Source of the DNA: Gemmobacter aquarius
GTDB taxonomy: Bacteria > Pseudomonadota > Alphaproteobacteria > Rhodobacterales > Rhodobacteraceae
Length of the DNA stretch: 64,000 nt
NCBI RefSeq assembly: GCF_003060865.1
Contig: NZ_CP028918.1
Location: 938,001 to 1,002,000, forward strand
Direction: 5' to 3'
A program made the translations under genes and the position numbers. The notes under the pieces are model-generated. The model ran no database searches, was not told the origin of the DNA, and worked only from the letters and a program-made list of their open reading frames with translations. This document shows, piece after piece, positions 1 to 7,035 of the stretch. Within the stretch, counting starts at the first letter, position 1; every line of letters starts with the position of its first letter.

Positions 1-1025
1 TGTTGCGGGCGTATCGCGAGGATCTGGCCATAGAGACGGTGGCCGATCCGGTCTGCGAGGCGGATGGGGTCGTGGTGCGGGTGCTGGCCTGCGGCGTGTG
101 CCGCAGCGACTGGCACGGCTGGGTGGGCGAGCATCCCCGCGTGAAGCCGGGGGCGATTCCGGGGCATGAATATTGCGGCGAGGTGGTCGAGGTCGGACCG
201 CTTGCCCGTTGGTCGGTGGGCGACAGGATCATAGCACCGTTCATTCTGGCCTGCGGCGCCTGCCCTGACTGCCAGTCGGGCAATTCCAACATCTGCAAGA
301 CGCAGCGGGTGCCGGGGTTCGGCGAGCCGGGGGCCTATGCCGAATACATCAGCGTGCCGCATGCGCATAATCTGGCGCGGCTGCCCGACGGGATGACGCC
401 GGTGCTGGCGGCGGGGCTGGGGTGTCGGGTCACGACGGCCTGGCATGCGCTGACGGGGCGGGCCGCAATACAGGCGGGCGAGTGGCTGGCGGTGCACGGG
501 ACCGGCGGGATCGGGCTATCGGCGCTGCTGTTGGGGCGGGCATTGGGCGCGCGGGTCGTCGTTGTCGATGTGGTGCCCGAAAAGCTGGCCCATGCCGTGG
601 CGCTGGGGGCCGAAGCGGCGTTTGATGCGCGCGAGGGCGATGTTGCGGCGAGAATCGTCGAGGCGACGGGCGGCGGGGCGCATGTGTCGATCGAGGCGCT
701 AGGCATCGAGGCGACGGCCAATGCGTCGATCGAATGTCTGCGCGCCTTGGGGCGGCATGTGCAGGTGGGCCTGCCGGTGGGCCATACCGCGCGGATGGAG
801 ATCAACATGAACGCGGTCTATATCAAGCAGCTGGCGCTTTATGGCACGCGTGGGATGCCTGCGTGGAAGTATCCGCGCCTGCTGGACATGATCACGCGGG
901 GGGCGGTCGATATGTCGCCCCTGATCGCCCGTACGGTGCCCCTGTCGGGGGCGTCGCACGAACTGCGGGCCTTTGACGGGCCGATGCCACCCGGTGTGGC
1001 GGTGATCGACGATCTGACGCGGTGA
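1..1025 (+). CDS. Zinc-dependent alcohol dehydrogenase (5' end just outside window)
   Basis: Medium-chain zinc alcohol dehydrogenase, expected to oxidise an alcohol or polyol with NAD(P). Visible motifs (counting from the TTG at 3): catalytic-zinc segment GVCRSD (about 31-36), GHE (54-56), the structural-zinc cysteines in CGACPDC plus a later Cys (84, 87, 90, 98), and the nucleotide loop GTGGIG (166-171). The first two bases are TG in frame, so the true start is probably an ATG one base before the window. At about 341 residues the protein is full family length. Substrate is not readable from sequence; the polyol and sugar genes of the right flank make a polyol plausible, but that is inference. 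Confidence 0.9.
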   Translation, partial: LRAYREDLAIETVADPVCEADGVVVRVLACGVCRSDWHGWVGEHPRVKPGAIPGHEYCGEVVEVGPLARWSVGDRIIAPFILACGACPDCQSGNSNICKTQRVPGFGEPGAYAEYISVPHAHNLARLPDGMTPVLAAGLGCRVTTAWHALTGRAAIQAGEWLAVHGTGGIGLSALLLGRALGARVVVVDVVPEKLAHAVALGAEAAFDAREGDVAARIVEATGGGAHVSIEALGIEATANASIECLRALGRHVQVGLPVGHTARMEINMNAVYIKQLALYGTRGMPAWKYPRLLDMITRGAVDMSPLIARTVPLSGASHELRAFDGPMPPGVAVIDDLTR

Positions 1026-1097
1026 AGCGGCCGCTTTCGCGGTTTTGTCGGGTTGACTTCATTTTGCGGGGGCCGTAGGAGATCCGCACCAGAAAGT

Positions 1098-1137
1098 GCC
1101 GCTGTAGCTCAGCTGGTAGAGCACGTCATTCGTAATG
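1098..1137 (+). tRNA. 5' half of host tRNA-Thr(CGU), split by island; left attachment site (attL)
   Basis: Reads as a normal tRNA from acceptor strand GCCGCTG (1098-1104) through the D arm to the anticodon loop TTCGTAA (1129-1135, anticodon CGT at 1131-1133), then diverges after TTCGTAATG. The missing half is at 28015-28059. Joining 1098-1137 to 28024-28059 gives a 76-nt cloverleaf: the acceptor pairs with CAGCGGC, anticodon stem CGTCA pairs with TGATG (one G-T), and CCA is encoded. The crossover therefore lies within the 9-base repeat TTCGTAATG (1129-1137). The host tRNA promoter upstream now points into the island towards the integrase. Confidence 0.93.
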
Positions 1138-1199
1138 CTGTGCGCACTTCCAAAAATAATCAAAAAGCCCCATATTTTATTGGATAATGCGCAAAAATT

Positions 1200-1225
1200 T
1201 GTTGTATAACGAAAACTATACAACA
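1200..1225. promoter_or_regulatory. Inverted repeat TGTTGTATA/TATACAACA near attL
   Basis: Perfect 9-bp inverted repeat (1200-1208 and 1217-1225) with an 8-bp spacer, 54 bp before the integrase start. Related TTGTATAAC occurs at 5652-5660, and AT-rich TATACAATTTGTGTATA lies about 30 bp inside the right end (27969-27985). Candidate binding site for the integrase, an excision factor or a repressor of int. Function is inferred from position only. Confidence 0.45.
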
Positions 1226-1278
1226 GAGTGTAAGTGAAAGTATGCTCTAGCCAACACGCCAGCCAGCAAGGTGCAGTC

Positions 1279-2544
1279 ATGGCTCATCGCACGGTGCCCA
1301 TTCCCGAGACTGTTGAGAAGGTCAAAGGCTATGGAACGCTGACCATTTTCCAGATGGAGGCGTCACCCTATTGGTATGCGCGGTTCTTCGAGGATGGCAA
1401 AATCCGCAAGAAGAGCACCAAGAAAATCCACAAAGTCGAGGCTATCGCAGAGGCCAAAAAGTTCTTTGGTGAACTTCAGGGACTGAAGTTCGGCGAAGCG
1501 CCGGGCAGCAAGAAGCACACCTTTGCCTACGTCGCCCGAAGCCACTTCGAAGAGACCAAGGCACGCCAGCAGCGGGACGAAATTTCCCGAAGCAAACTGA
1601 ACTTCGACGAGGTGCGGCTTGAGAAGGACATCCTGCCTGCGCTTGGCAAGCAGCTGGCGGAAGACGTCGACTACATGGCGATAAGCCGTTACCTCAACAA
1701 GCTGTCAGCGCCGCCGCGCAACCTCAGTTCCGCCTCGCTGAAAATCCATCTGTCGCACATCAAGACGATCCTGAAACATGCCCAGCAACTGCGGGTGATT
1801 GCGCACCTGCCTGCGTTCCCTAAGCTGAGCACAGTGGACAGTCCTCGGGCTTGGTTCACAGCGCATGAATACAACGTGCTGCACAACACGGCCAAAGCCA
1901 ACATCGGCAGGACGTTCCCGCAGGTGGCCACCACAGGTGAGCAGCTGCGCAACATCACGCTGACGGCAGAGCTTTACGATCTGATCATCTTCATGGTGAA
2001 CACGTTCATCCGCCCGACGGACATCCGTGTGCTGAAACACAAGGACATCACCATCAAGAAAGGCGATAGCCCCTACCTGCGCCTCGCGCACGGGAAGACC
2101 AAGGGCCACAGCGACCCGATGGTGTCCATGCCCGCAGCGGTAAAGGTCTACGAGCGTCTGTTGGCACGGCAGAAGGAAGAGGGCTTTGGACGGCCCGACG
2201 ACTATGTGTTCCAGCCCGAATTCAACGAAGAGCGCCAGCGCAGCTATGCCCTGCGCAGCCTGCATCGCCAGTTCGACCAACTGTTGATCCTCACCAAGCT
2301 CAAGACCAACAACCAGAACAAGCCGCGCAGCCTTTACAGCCTTCGGCACACCTCGATCATGCTGCGCTTGGTCAACGGGGATGGCATCGACTCACTCGTG
2401 CTTGCCCGCAACGCCCGCACGTCAGTCGAGATGATCGACCGCTTCTACGCTCGCCCGCTGACCGGCGAGATGAAGGTCGACATGCTACACAGCAGAAAGA
2501 AAAAGAAAAAAGTGGTGGAAGAGGGCTACGATGACGTGGGCTGA
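1279..2544 (+). CDS. Tyrosine recombinase, island integrase
   Basis: 421-residue site-specific recombinase expected to integrate and excise the island at the tRNA anticodon loop. The catalytic half shows box I arginine (FIRPTDIRVL, about residue 247), box II as LYSLRHT (Tyr where many relatives have His, then R-H) and a C-terminal tyrosine in DRFYARPL (about 392), followed by a lysine-rich tail. The N-terminal half is a SAM-like core-binding domain preceded by a basic arm region. ATG 1279 is chosen because AAGGTG lies 5 nt upstream; a GTG at 1234 is in frame but lacks such a site. It lies directly inside attL and reads inward, the usual position for an island integrase. Confidence 0.92.
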   Translation: MAHRTVPIPETVEKVKGYGTLTIFQMEASPYWYARFFEDGKIRKKSTKKIHKVEAIAEAKKFFGELQGLKFGEAPGSKKHTFAYVARSHFEETKARQQRDEISRSKLNFDEVRLEKDILPALGKQLAEDVDYMAISRYLNKLSAPPRNLSSASLKIHLSHIKTILKHAQQLRVIAHLPAFPKLSTVDSPRAWFTAHEYNVLHNTAKANIGRTFPQVATTGEQLRNITLTAELYDLIIFMVNTFIRPTDIRVLKHKDITIKKGDSPYLRLAHGKTKGHSDPMVSMPAAVKVYERLLARQKEEGFGRPDDYVFQPEFNEERQRSYALRSLHRQFDQLLILTKLKTNNQNKPRSLYSLRHTSIMLRLVNGDGIDSLVLARNARTSVEMIDRFYARPLTGEMKVDMLHSRKKKKKVVEEGYDDVG

Positions 2545-2620
2545 CCTAGCCGAAATTTCCGCCGAAGCCTGCGTCTAGGGTCTAGAATTCGGCGTCAGCA
2601 TGTAGTAGTTCCCCTGCAAC

Positions 2621-2696
2621 GCCGCATTAGCTCAGCTGGTAGAGCACCTCATTCGTAATGAGGGGGCCGGGGGTTCGAATCCCTCATGCGGCACCA
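2621..2696 (+). tRNA. Intact tRNA-Thr(CGU) carried by the island
   Basis: Complete 76-nt cloverleaf: acceptor GCCGCAT pairs with ATGCGGC, anticodon stem CCTCA with TGAGG around loop TTCGTAA (anticodon CGT at 2654-2656), T arm GGGGG-TTCGAAT-CCCTC, discriminator A and encoded CCA. It has the same anticodon as the split host gene but differs in the acceptor, anticodon-stem, variable and T-stem positions, so it is not a copy of the local target. It contains the same TTCGTAATG core (2652-2660). It is a probable functional replacement for the disrupted host tRNA. Confidence 0.95.
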
Positions 2697-2714
2697 TCTT
2701 CCACACATTTGATC

Positions 2715-3509
2715 ATGCTTATGACGTTCTCGAAACGCCACAACTTTTCGAAAACTCCGCCGATTACGATCCGAACAGATGCTCCGAACGGCCTTCGTTA
2801 CGCTGTTGTTCAGAACGCTTACGACTGTGGGCCAAGTTATAGTGCGATACGCTCCGTGGTCTGCCGGGTATTGCTCGACGCACCCGACCCTAATAGCTGG
2901 ACAGAAATCCCGAACATTCGTGATGAGGTTCTTCAGCATATTAGGTTCTGCGATTGGTTTAAGGTGTATGATGTTGCAGAAGCCTTGCTCTCGTACATTG
3001 AGACGACCCAAGGCTACGCAAGCGCGGTTCAGTACTCAAATTCTATGAATGATTTCTTCATCGGTGCTGGAATTGGATGGCAGTTCGCGCCGAACGAAGG
3101 AATTGTATATCGTGGTGATGAGACCTTTGATGTCGCTACGGCTGAGGCTGCGAAGGCTCTTTCCGTTACCGGTCGGAAAAACGCTGCAAACGAGATCGAG
3201 GAAGCCATCAGAGATATTTCACGTCGTCCTGATCCCGACATCACTGGAGCGGTTACGCACTCAATGGCGGCGGTGGAGTGTGTCGCTCAAGACATTCTAG
3301 GTAGTAAGCAGACACTCGGCCAGATGGTCGGAGCTTTGAACCTGCCGAAGCCGTTAGATGAGGCTGTCAGCAAACTATATGGTTTTGCCTCACAGCACGG
3401 TCGACACGTTAGTGAGCAGAGCAGGCCCGCGCCTGAAGATGCCGAATTGCTCGTGCAAATCTCATGCGCAATCTGCACGTACCTCGCAAAGCGGGCTTCG
3501 CCCAACTGA
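2715..3509 (+). CDS. AbiJ/HEPN-like abortive-infection protein
   Basis: 264 residues. The N-terminal FSKRHNF...PPITIRTDAPNGLRYAV stretch resembles the AbiJ N-terminal domain type. The C-terminal third (SMAAVECVAQDILGSKQTLG...LYGFASQHGRHV...) resembles the Abi C-terminal HEPN domain, where family members usually have RHG; here it is RHV. HEPN proteins of this kind are typically RNases that stop growth during phage attack. The ATG (2715, or 2721) is only 18 nt after the tRNA-Thr 3' end, with no clear ribosome site and no room for a promoter, so it is probably co-transcribed with the tRNA and released by tRNA processing. The family call is from pattern recognition. Confidence 0.6.
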   Translation: MLMTFSKRHNFSKTPPITIRTDAPNGLRYAVVQNAYDCGPSYSAIRSVVCRVLLDAPDPNSWTEIPNIRDEVLQHIRFCDWFKVYDVAEALLSYIETTQGYASAVQYSNSMNDFFIGAGIGWQFAPNEGIVYRGDETFDVATAEAAKALSVTGRKNAANEIEEAIRDISRRPDPDITGAVTHSMAAVECVAQDILGSKQTLGQMVGALNLPKPLDEAVSKLYGFASQHGRHVSEQSRPAPEDAELLVQISCAICTYLAKRASPN

Positions 3510-3743
3510 CCCTTATTGCAATATCTGCGGGCTTCGTCATGGGGCTTACAGAAAGCAACTGTGGCTCAGCTACGACTGAAATCAAGAGTCACGAATAGAT
3601 TGCCGAGCTCTTGTCGCTTTGGTTCGACAGTACGAACAACACTAACTCCTTCAGGCTGCTGTAACTGCACCATGGGAGGAATTTCCAAGTCTTTGCGGGG
3701 CTGTGGATCGATGGAGAGTTTAGACAGAGGCTTCAACTGAATG

Positions 3744-4592
3744 TCATGCATGGTCTGTCTCCAGAGGGTTTAGTGACGCCGAATAGAAATGTTTTCGGGC
3801 CACCCATTTGAAGTTTTCGTGCTTGGTTATGGTAGCTATGTCGATACTGCCGCCGACTGAATTACTGCCGGGTAAGAAACGAACAAACTGTTTAGTTGTT
3901 TCGGCCAAGAAGCGGGCAAGTTCGACCGCATCGACAGTTGGCATTGCGGGATGAGCTAATTCAGCTTGAGTGTAACGACCGATTTCAGCGATAGCTTGCG
4001 GTAAGTTTTCTGCTGGAACACCGCCCGCTACCAAGGCCTGTCCTAAGCCTTGACCGTAACCTAGTATCAGACGGTTGATGGCTTCAGGTGCGCCTCCCCA
4101 GCCAAGACTTGACGGAACATCTTTGGGTGCGTCACAGATCGGATCCCCGCAAACACCATGGTCGATCTGGAACCTCCACACTTCTCCAAGGTCTTCGCCC
4201 GACGAGTAACCTCCGATCCAGTATTGGAAGGTACCCGACGGCGCCGGGTTCAGTTTCTGGAAGCGATCCTCAAAAAAGTACTTCCTTGCGTTGGCTACAA
4301 CCTGCTCGATCGAGTAGTTGTGCGGGTCTATGTAGTAAGCACCGCCCTGCTGCCCCAGTAACGCTCTGAAATCCTTGGTGATAGTCGATATGGATGAGGG
4401 GCCGAAGTTGCCTATGCCAGCAGTCATTGCCGCGATGGGTAAGCCCTTGCGAAGATTGAATACCTTGTTGGCGTGGTCATACGTATTGATGGTTATGGGC
4501 CTACCGTCGGTCAAGACCGTTTGCAGGGACGAAGTACTATCCGCTGCGAACACAATGCAGTCTTGGACTTTGACGGAAACACAAATCGTCAT
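3744..4592 (-). CDS. Proteasome-like Ntn hydrolase
   Basis: 282 residues starting MTICVSVKVQDCIVFAADS. Removal of Met would expose Thr1; Asp falls at position 17 and a Lys in NKVFNL (position 42) could take the place of proteasome Lys33 after a small insertion. This is the Thr1/Asp17/Lys pattern of proteasome beta, HslV and Anbu-type N-terminal nucleophile hydrolases. A glycine-rich MTAGIGNFG follows at the expected distance. The start is supported by AAGGGA 7 nt upstream. No ATPase partner is nearby. The substrate may be peptide or amide; its place beside an Abi-like gene suggests accessory or defence use, which is inference. Confidence 0.6.
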   Translation of the reverse strand: MTICVSVKVQDCIVFAADSTSSLQTVLTDGRPITINTYDHANKVFNLRKGLPIAAMTAGIGNFGPSSISTITKDFRALLGQQGGAYYIDPHNYSIEQVVANARKYFFEDRFQKLNPAPSGTFQYWIGGYSSGEDLGEVWRFQIDHGVCGDPICDAPKDVPSSLGWGGAPEAINRLILGYGQGLGQALVAGGVPAENLPQAIAEIGRYTQAELAHPAMPTVDAVELARFLAETTKQFVRFLPGSNSVGGSIDIATITKHENFKWVARKHFYSASLNPLETDHA

Positions 4593-4937
4593 GCTTTGGT
4601 CCCTTAGGCACCTTGACTTGAATCAGAAAAATGCACCTGCCTCAACAAGTTAAATGAATTCGTTTTCAGTGGTTTGCGAGAAGCGCACAGAGGCCAACAG
4701 CCTTCTTGGGCGAATCAAATGGAATGTTCGCTCTTCGTTCGCGCAGAGGTGCCCATTGGCTTCGGCCACTTCTGAGTGTCTGCGTGAGCCGTACGACAAT
4801 GATGCCGTTCACAGATAGGGTTTGCGTAACGCTGCTTTCTGCATCAAAGCACCGCTGCATGTTAATGCGAGATAAGCGTTACATCAAACTTTATAACCGG
4901 CATTTGATCATTGGTGCCGCTTGCAAGTTGGGAAAAC
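4593..4937. other. 345-bp gene-free stretch
   Basis: Lies upstream of the Ntn hydrolase, whose promoter it probably contains, and at the 3' end of the recombinase that follows. Short open frames on both strands (4666-4860, 4706-5053) have no ribosome site or recognisable protein pattern. Nothing else is visible. Confidence 0.5.
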
Positions 4938-5516
4938 TTAAATCTCAACCATTTCAATCGCTTTGCGAAGCTTCGCTTCGCCAGCGTCGATGTAAACCAT
5001 CGTTGTTTGAAGTGACCTGTGGCGAACGAGGAGTTGGATCACGCGAGGATTGATGCCCTTTTCGGCCATTGAGGTAACGAACTGGCGTCGCCCAGAATGA
5101 CTGCTGGCACCCGTGATGCCCGCAGCTTCGTACAGCACCGCAAACAGGTTCACGATGGTCTGCGCTGAGAAGCCGCCGCCCTTGCCGCTGAAGATCAGTG
5201 CCGCGTCAGGCTTGCCACAGTGCTTGGGGTAACGCTCAGCGTATCGTTTCAGCGCAGCTGCCAGCTTCTTGTTCACCAGCACCGTGCTGCCCTCGCCGCC
5301 CTTGGTCTGCTCAGCCTGCAAGTAGAAGCTGTCGCGCACAGTTCCGTTGGCTTCATAAACGTTCCCAACGTGTAGACCCGCGATCTCGCAGGCCCTCAAT
5401 CCTGCATAGAAGCTCAGCGCGACCACAGTGTGATTTCGCACTGCGTGACGCTTGCTGTCGATCACAGCAGCAAGACGCTTGAACTCCTGTGCGTTTAACA
5501 GCTTGGCCTGTTTCAT
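4938..5516 (-). CDS. Short tyrosine recombinase, catalytic domain only
   Basis: 192 residues that begin directly with the catalytic domain: FYAGLRACEIAGL (box I Arg), a central lysine region (QTKGGEGSTVLV), SHSGRRQFVTSMAEKG (box II H-x-x-R), VRHRSLQTTMVYID (His and nucleophile Tyr). The usual N-terminal SAM-like DNA-binding domain is absent, although all catalytic motifs are kept. It could be a true single-domain recombinase or a remnant of another integrase. It lies inside the island, away from either end, so it is unlikely to be the enzyme that inserted the whole element. Confidence 0.85.
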   Translation of the reverse strand: MKQAKLLNAQEFKRLAAVIDSKRHAVRNHTVVALSFYAGLRACEIAGLHVGNVYEANGTVRDSFYLQAEQTKGGEGSTVLVNKKLAAALKRYAERYPKHCGKPDAALIFSGKGGGFSAQTIVNLFAVLYEAAGITGASSHSGRRQFVTSMAEKGINPRVIQLLVRHRSLQTTMVYIDAGEAKLRKAIEMVEI

Positions 5517-5704
5517 GTCAAAAGCCCCCGTAATGTGTGGTTTTGTGAAATGCAGTTTAAAGTCGCATATATCGCAGAGCTACCAAAGAGAATTGGTGCA
5601 GCAAGTCATTGATCTCTATTGGGTTAAATGCGGAATATTATAGATTGTGTATTGTATAACATTCTGCGGGATGTCGTGATTTTGACGCTGGCCTCTCTGC
5701 GCGG

Positions 5705-6073
5705 TCAGATTTTTGAAGCGGCAGTTGCAAGAAGTTTCACGAGACGATCAGAAGGGTACAAACGTCGTATCCTTTTGTCTCGCGGGCACTGTGTGCTGAT
5801 TATCCATCCAGCTTCGACTAGCTGCCGTAACAAGTCGCTCACTCGCGCCTCACTGTAGCCTAGTTCGAGGTACAGCTCTTTGACAGACGCTGGCTCTTCT
5901 GCGGCCCTAGCTGAAACCAAGTATATGATTTCACAGGAAACAGGTGAGCTTGGAAATGGCATGTGCAGGCGCTCCCAGCGCCTTATCGTCAGCAGCTTCT
6001 GTGCGATGTTCGCAGACTGCACCCATGCCCCCATTTGCAGGTGCACAGTTTTTTCATTCTGCAAAATGAGCAA
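5705..6073 (-). CDS. Small winged-helix protein, MarR-like
   Basis: 122 residues. The segment EIIYLVSARAAEEPASVKELYLELGYSEARVSDLLRQLVEAGWI reads as helix-turn-helix followed by a wing, as in MarR/ArsR-type regulators; the end is basic (CPRDKRIRRLYPSD). It may be a local regulator of island genes. The start is uncertain, since an internal Met at HMPFPSS is possible. It overlaps no other gene and is transcribed divergently from the membrane protein gene to its right. Confidence 0.55.
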   Translation of the reverse strand: MLILQNEKTVHLQMGAWVQSANIAQKLLTIRRWERLHMPFPSSPVSCEIIYLVSARAAEEPASVKELYLELGYSEARVSDLLRQLVEAGWIISTQCPRDKRIRRLYPSDRLVKLLATAASKI

Positions 6074-6181
6074 TCAGAATTGGCTCTAACAGTTAGGGCT
6101 AATTTCGTTAGGCCAGTGATGTCTTTTTTGCTAGTGCGCAGGCTTGGACGGCCATCAATGGCAAGAAAGGGTATAGTGGAA

Positions 6182-6613
6182 ATGCGTCTGCTCGGTAAAA
6201 TCTTCGTTGGCTTTCTTGTGCTCGCCTTTTTAGGTATGCTCTTTGATGACACGCCATCTTTAAACAATCGCCTTGCCGAAGCGATTATAACGGGCAAGGC
6301 AACTGATGCGCAGTGGGAAGAATATAACAAGGTTCTCAATCACGAAGCTGAGCTTTGTGTTATTGTAGCTGCAAATGAGAGAGCCAAGTCAGGTGCTTGG
6401 AACCCAGACGGCATTGCGATTGACTACACTTCTGCTTATGCGGCTGGTGACTACGTCACGTCGAAGAACAGAAACGCAAACCCATCATACTCAGGATCAG
6501 TTGCAATTTCAGGAACGAATGCATTTGGCGCCACTGTAAAGTCAAGAGTTGACGGCTTTGGTACGATGCGGCTTGAAAAAGATGGATCAAATTACGATAT
6601 TAGGTGCCGTTAA
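6182..6613 (+). CDS. Small membrane-anchored hypothetical protein
   Basis: 143 residues with one N-terminal hydrophobic helix (LLGKIFVGFLVLAFLGMLF), then a polar, probably periplasmic domain (AYAAGDYVTSKNRNANPSYSGSVAISG...). ATG 6182 is preceded by GTGGAA; an in-frame ATG at 6158 is an alternative. Family not recognised. Its A/T-rich codon use resembles the neighbouring island genes. Confidence 0.55.
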   Translation: MRLLGKIFVGFLVLAFLGMLFDDTPSLNNRLAEAIITGKATDAQWEEYNKVLNHEAELCVIVAANERAKSGAWNPDGIAIDYTSAYAAGDYVTSKNRNANPSYSGSVAISGTNAFGATVKSRVDGFGTMRLEKDGSNYDIRCR

Positions 6614-6712
6614 TACCAGATGATTAAAGATCACGAAACAACGATTTTTGATCCAATCTGGTAGGAATTAAGTTTCGCTGACTGCAAGCTCTGCTTCTAT
6701 GGGAGGCATTGC

Positions 6713-7033
6713 ATGCAGTCAGCACAAAAGATCAGAGAACTTAACGACACAGCGCGGCAGACATTTACGGGGTGTCGTGTTATGGTCACTCGTGGTGTTG
6801 CTGCGTTGGACTGTGTTGATGCGGTTATAGCGGCAGTGCGCAGCTACAGCACGTTCAACGCTGACAACGATCCATACGGCGAGCATGACTTTGGCAGCTT
6901 CGCTGTTGCTGGCGAGCGGCTGTTTTGGAAGTTCGACTATTATGACAGCGACATGCAGATGGCATCGCTTGATCCAGCAGACGACACCATAACGGTGCGT
7001 GTGCTGACGATCATGCTGGCCGAGGAATACTAA
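6713..7033 (+). CDS. DUF3768 family protein
   Basis: 106 residues with the DUF3768 pattern: IRELNDTAR near the start, GVAAL, then DNDPYGEHDFG, FWKFDYYD and a C-terminal TVRVLTIMLAEEY. This small family of unknown function is common on plasmids and islands of alphaproteobacteria. The gene ends two bases before the convergent restriction operon begins. Confidence 0.85.
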   Translation: MQSAQKIRELNDTARQTFTGCRVMVTRGVAALDCVDAVIAAVRSYSTFNADNDPYGEHDFGSFAVAGERLFWKFDYYDSDMQMASLDPADDTITVRVLTIMLAEEY

Positions 7034-7035
7034 CC

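Noticed and set aside
2658..2714. Open frame of the Abi-like gene extends back into the tRNA gene
   Set aside because: The upstream ATG lies in the tRNA anticodon region; the protein pattern starts at about 2715, so the extension is taken as chance.
4666..5053. Small frames on both strands between the Ntn hydrolase and the recombinase
   Set aside because: No ribosome site, no family pattern, and overlap with the recombinase gene.
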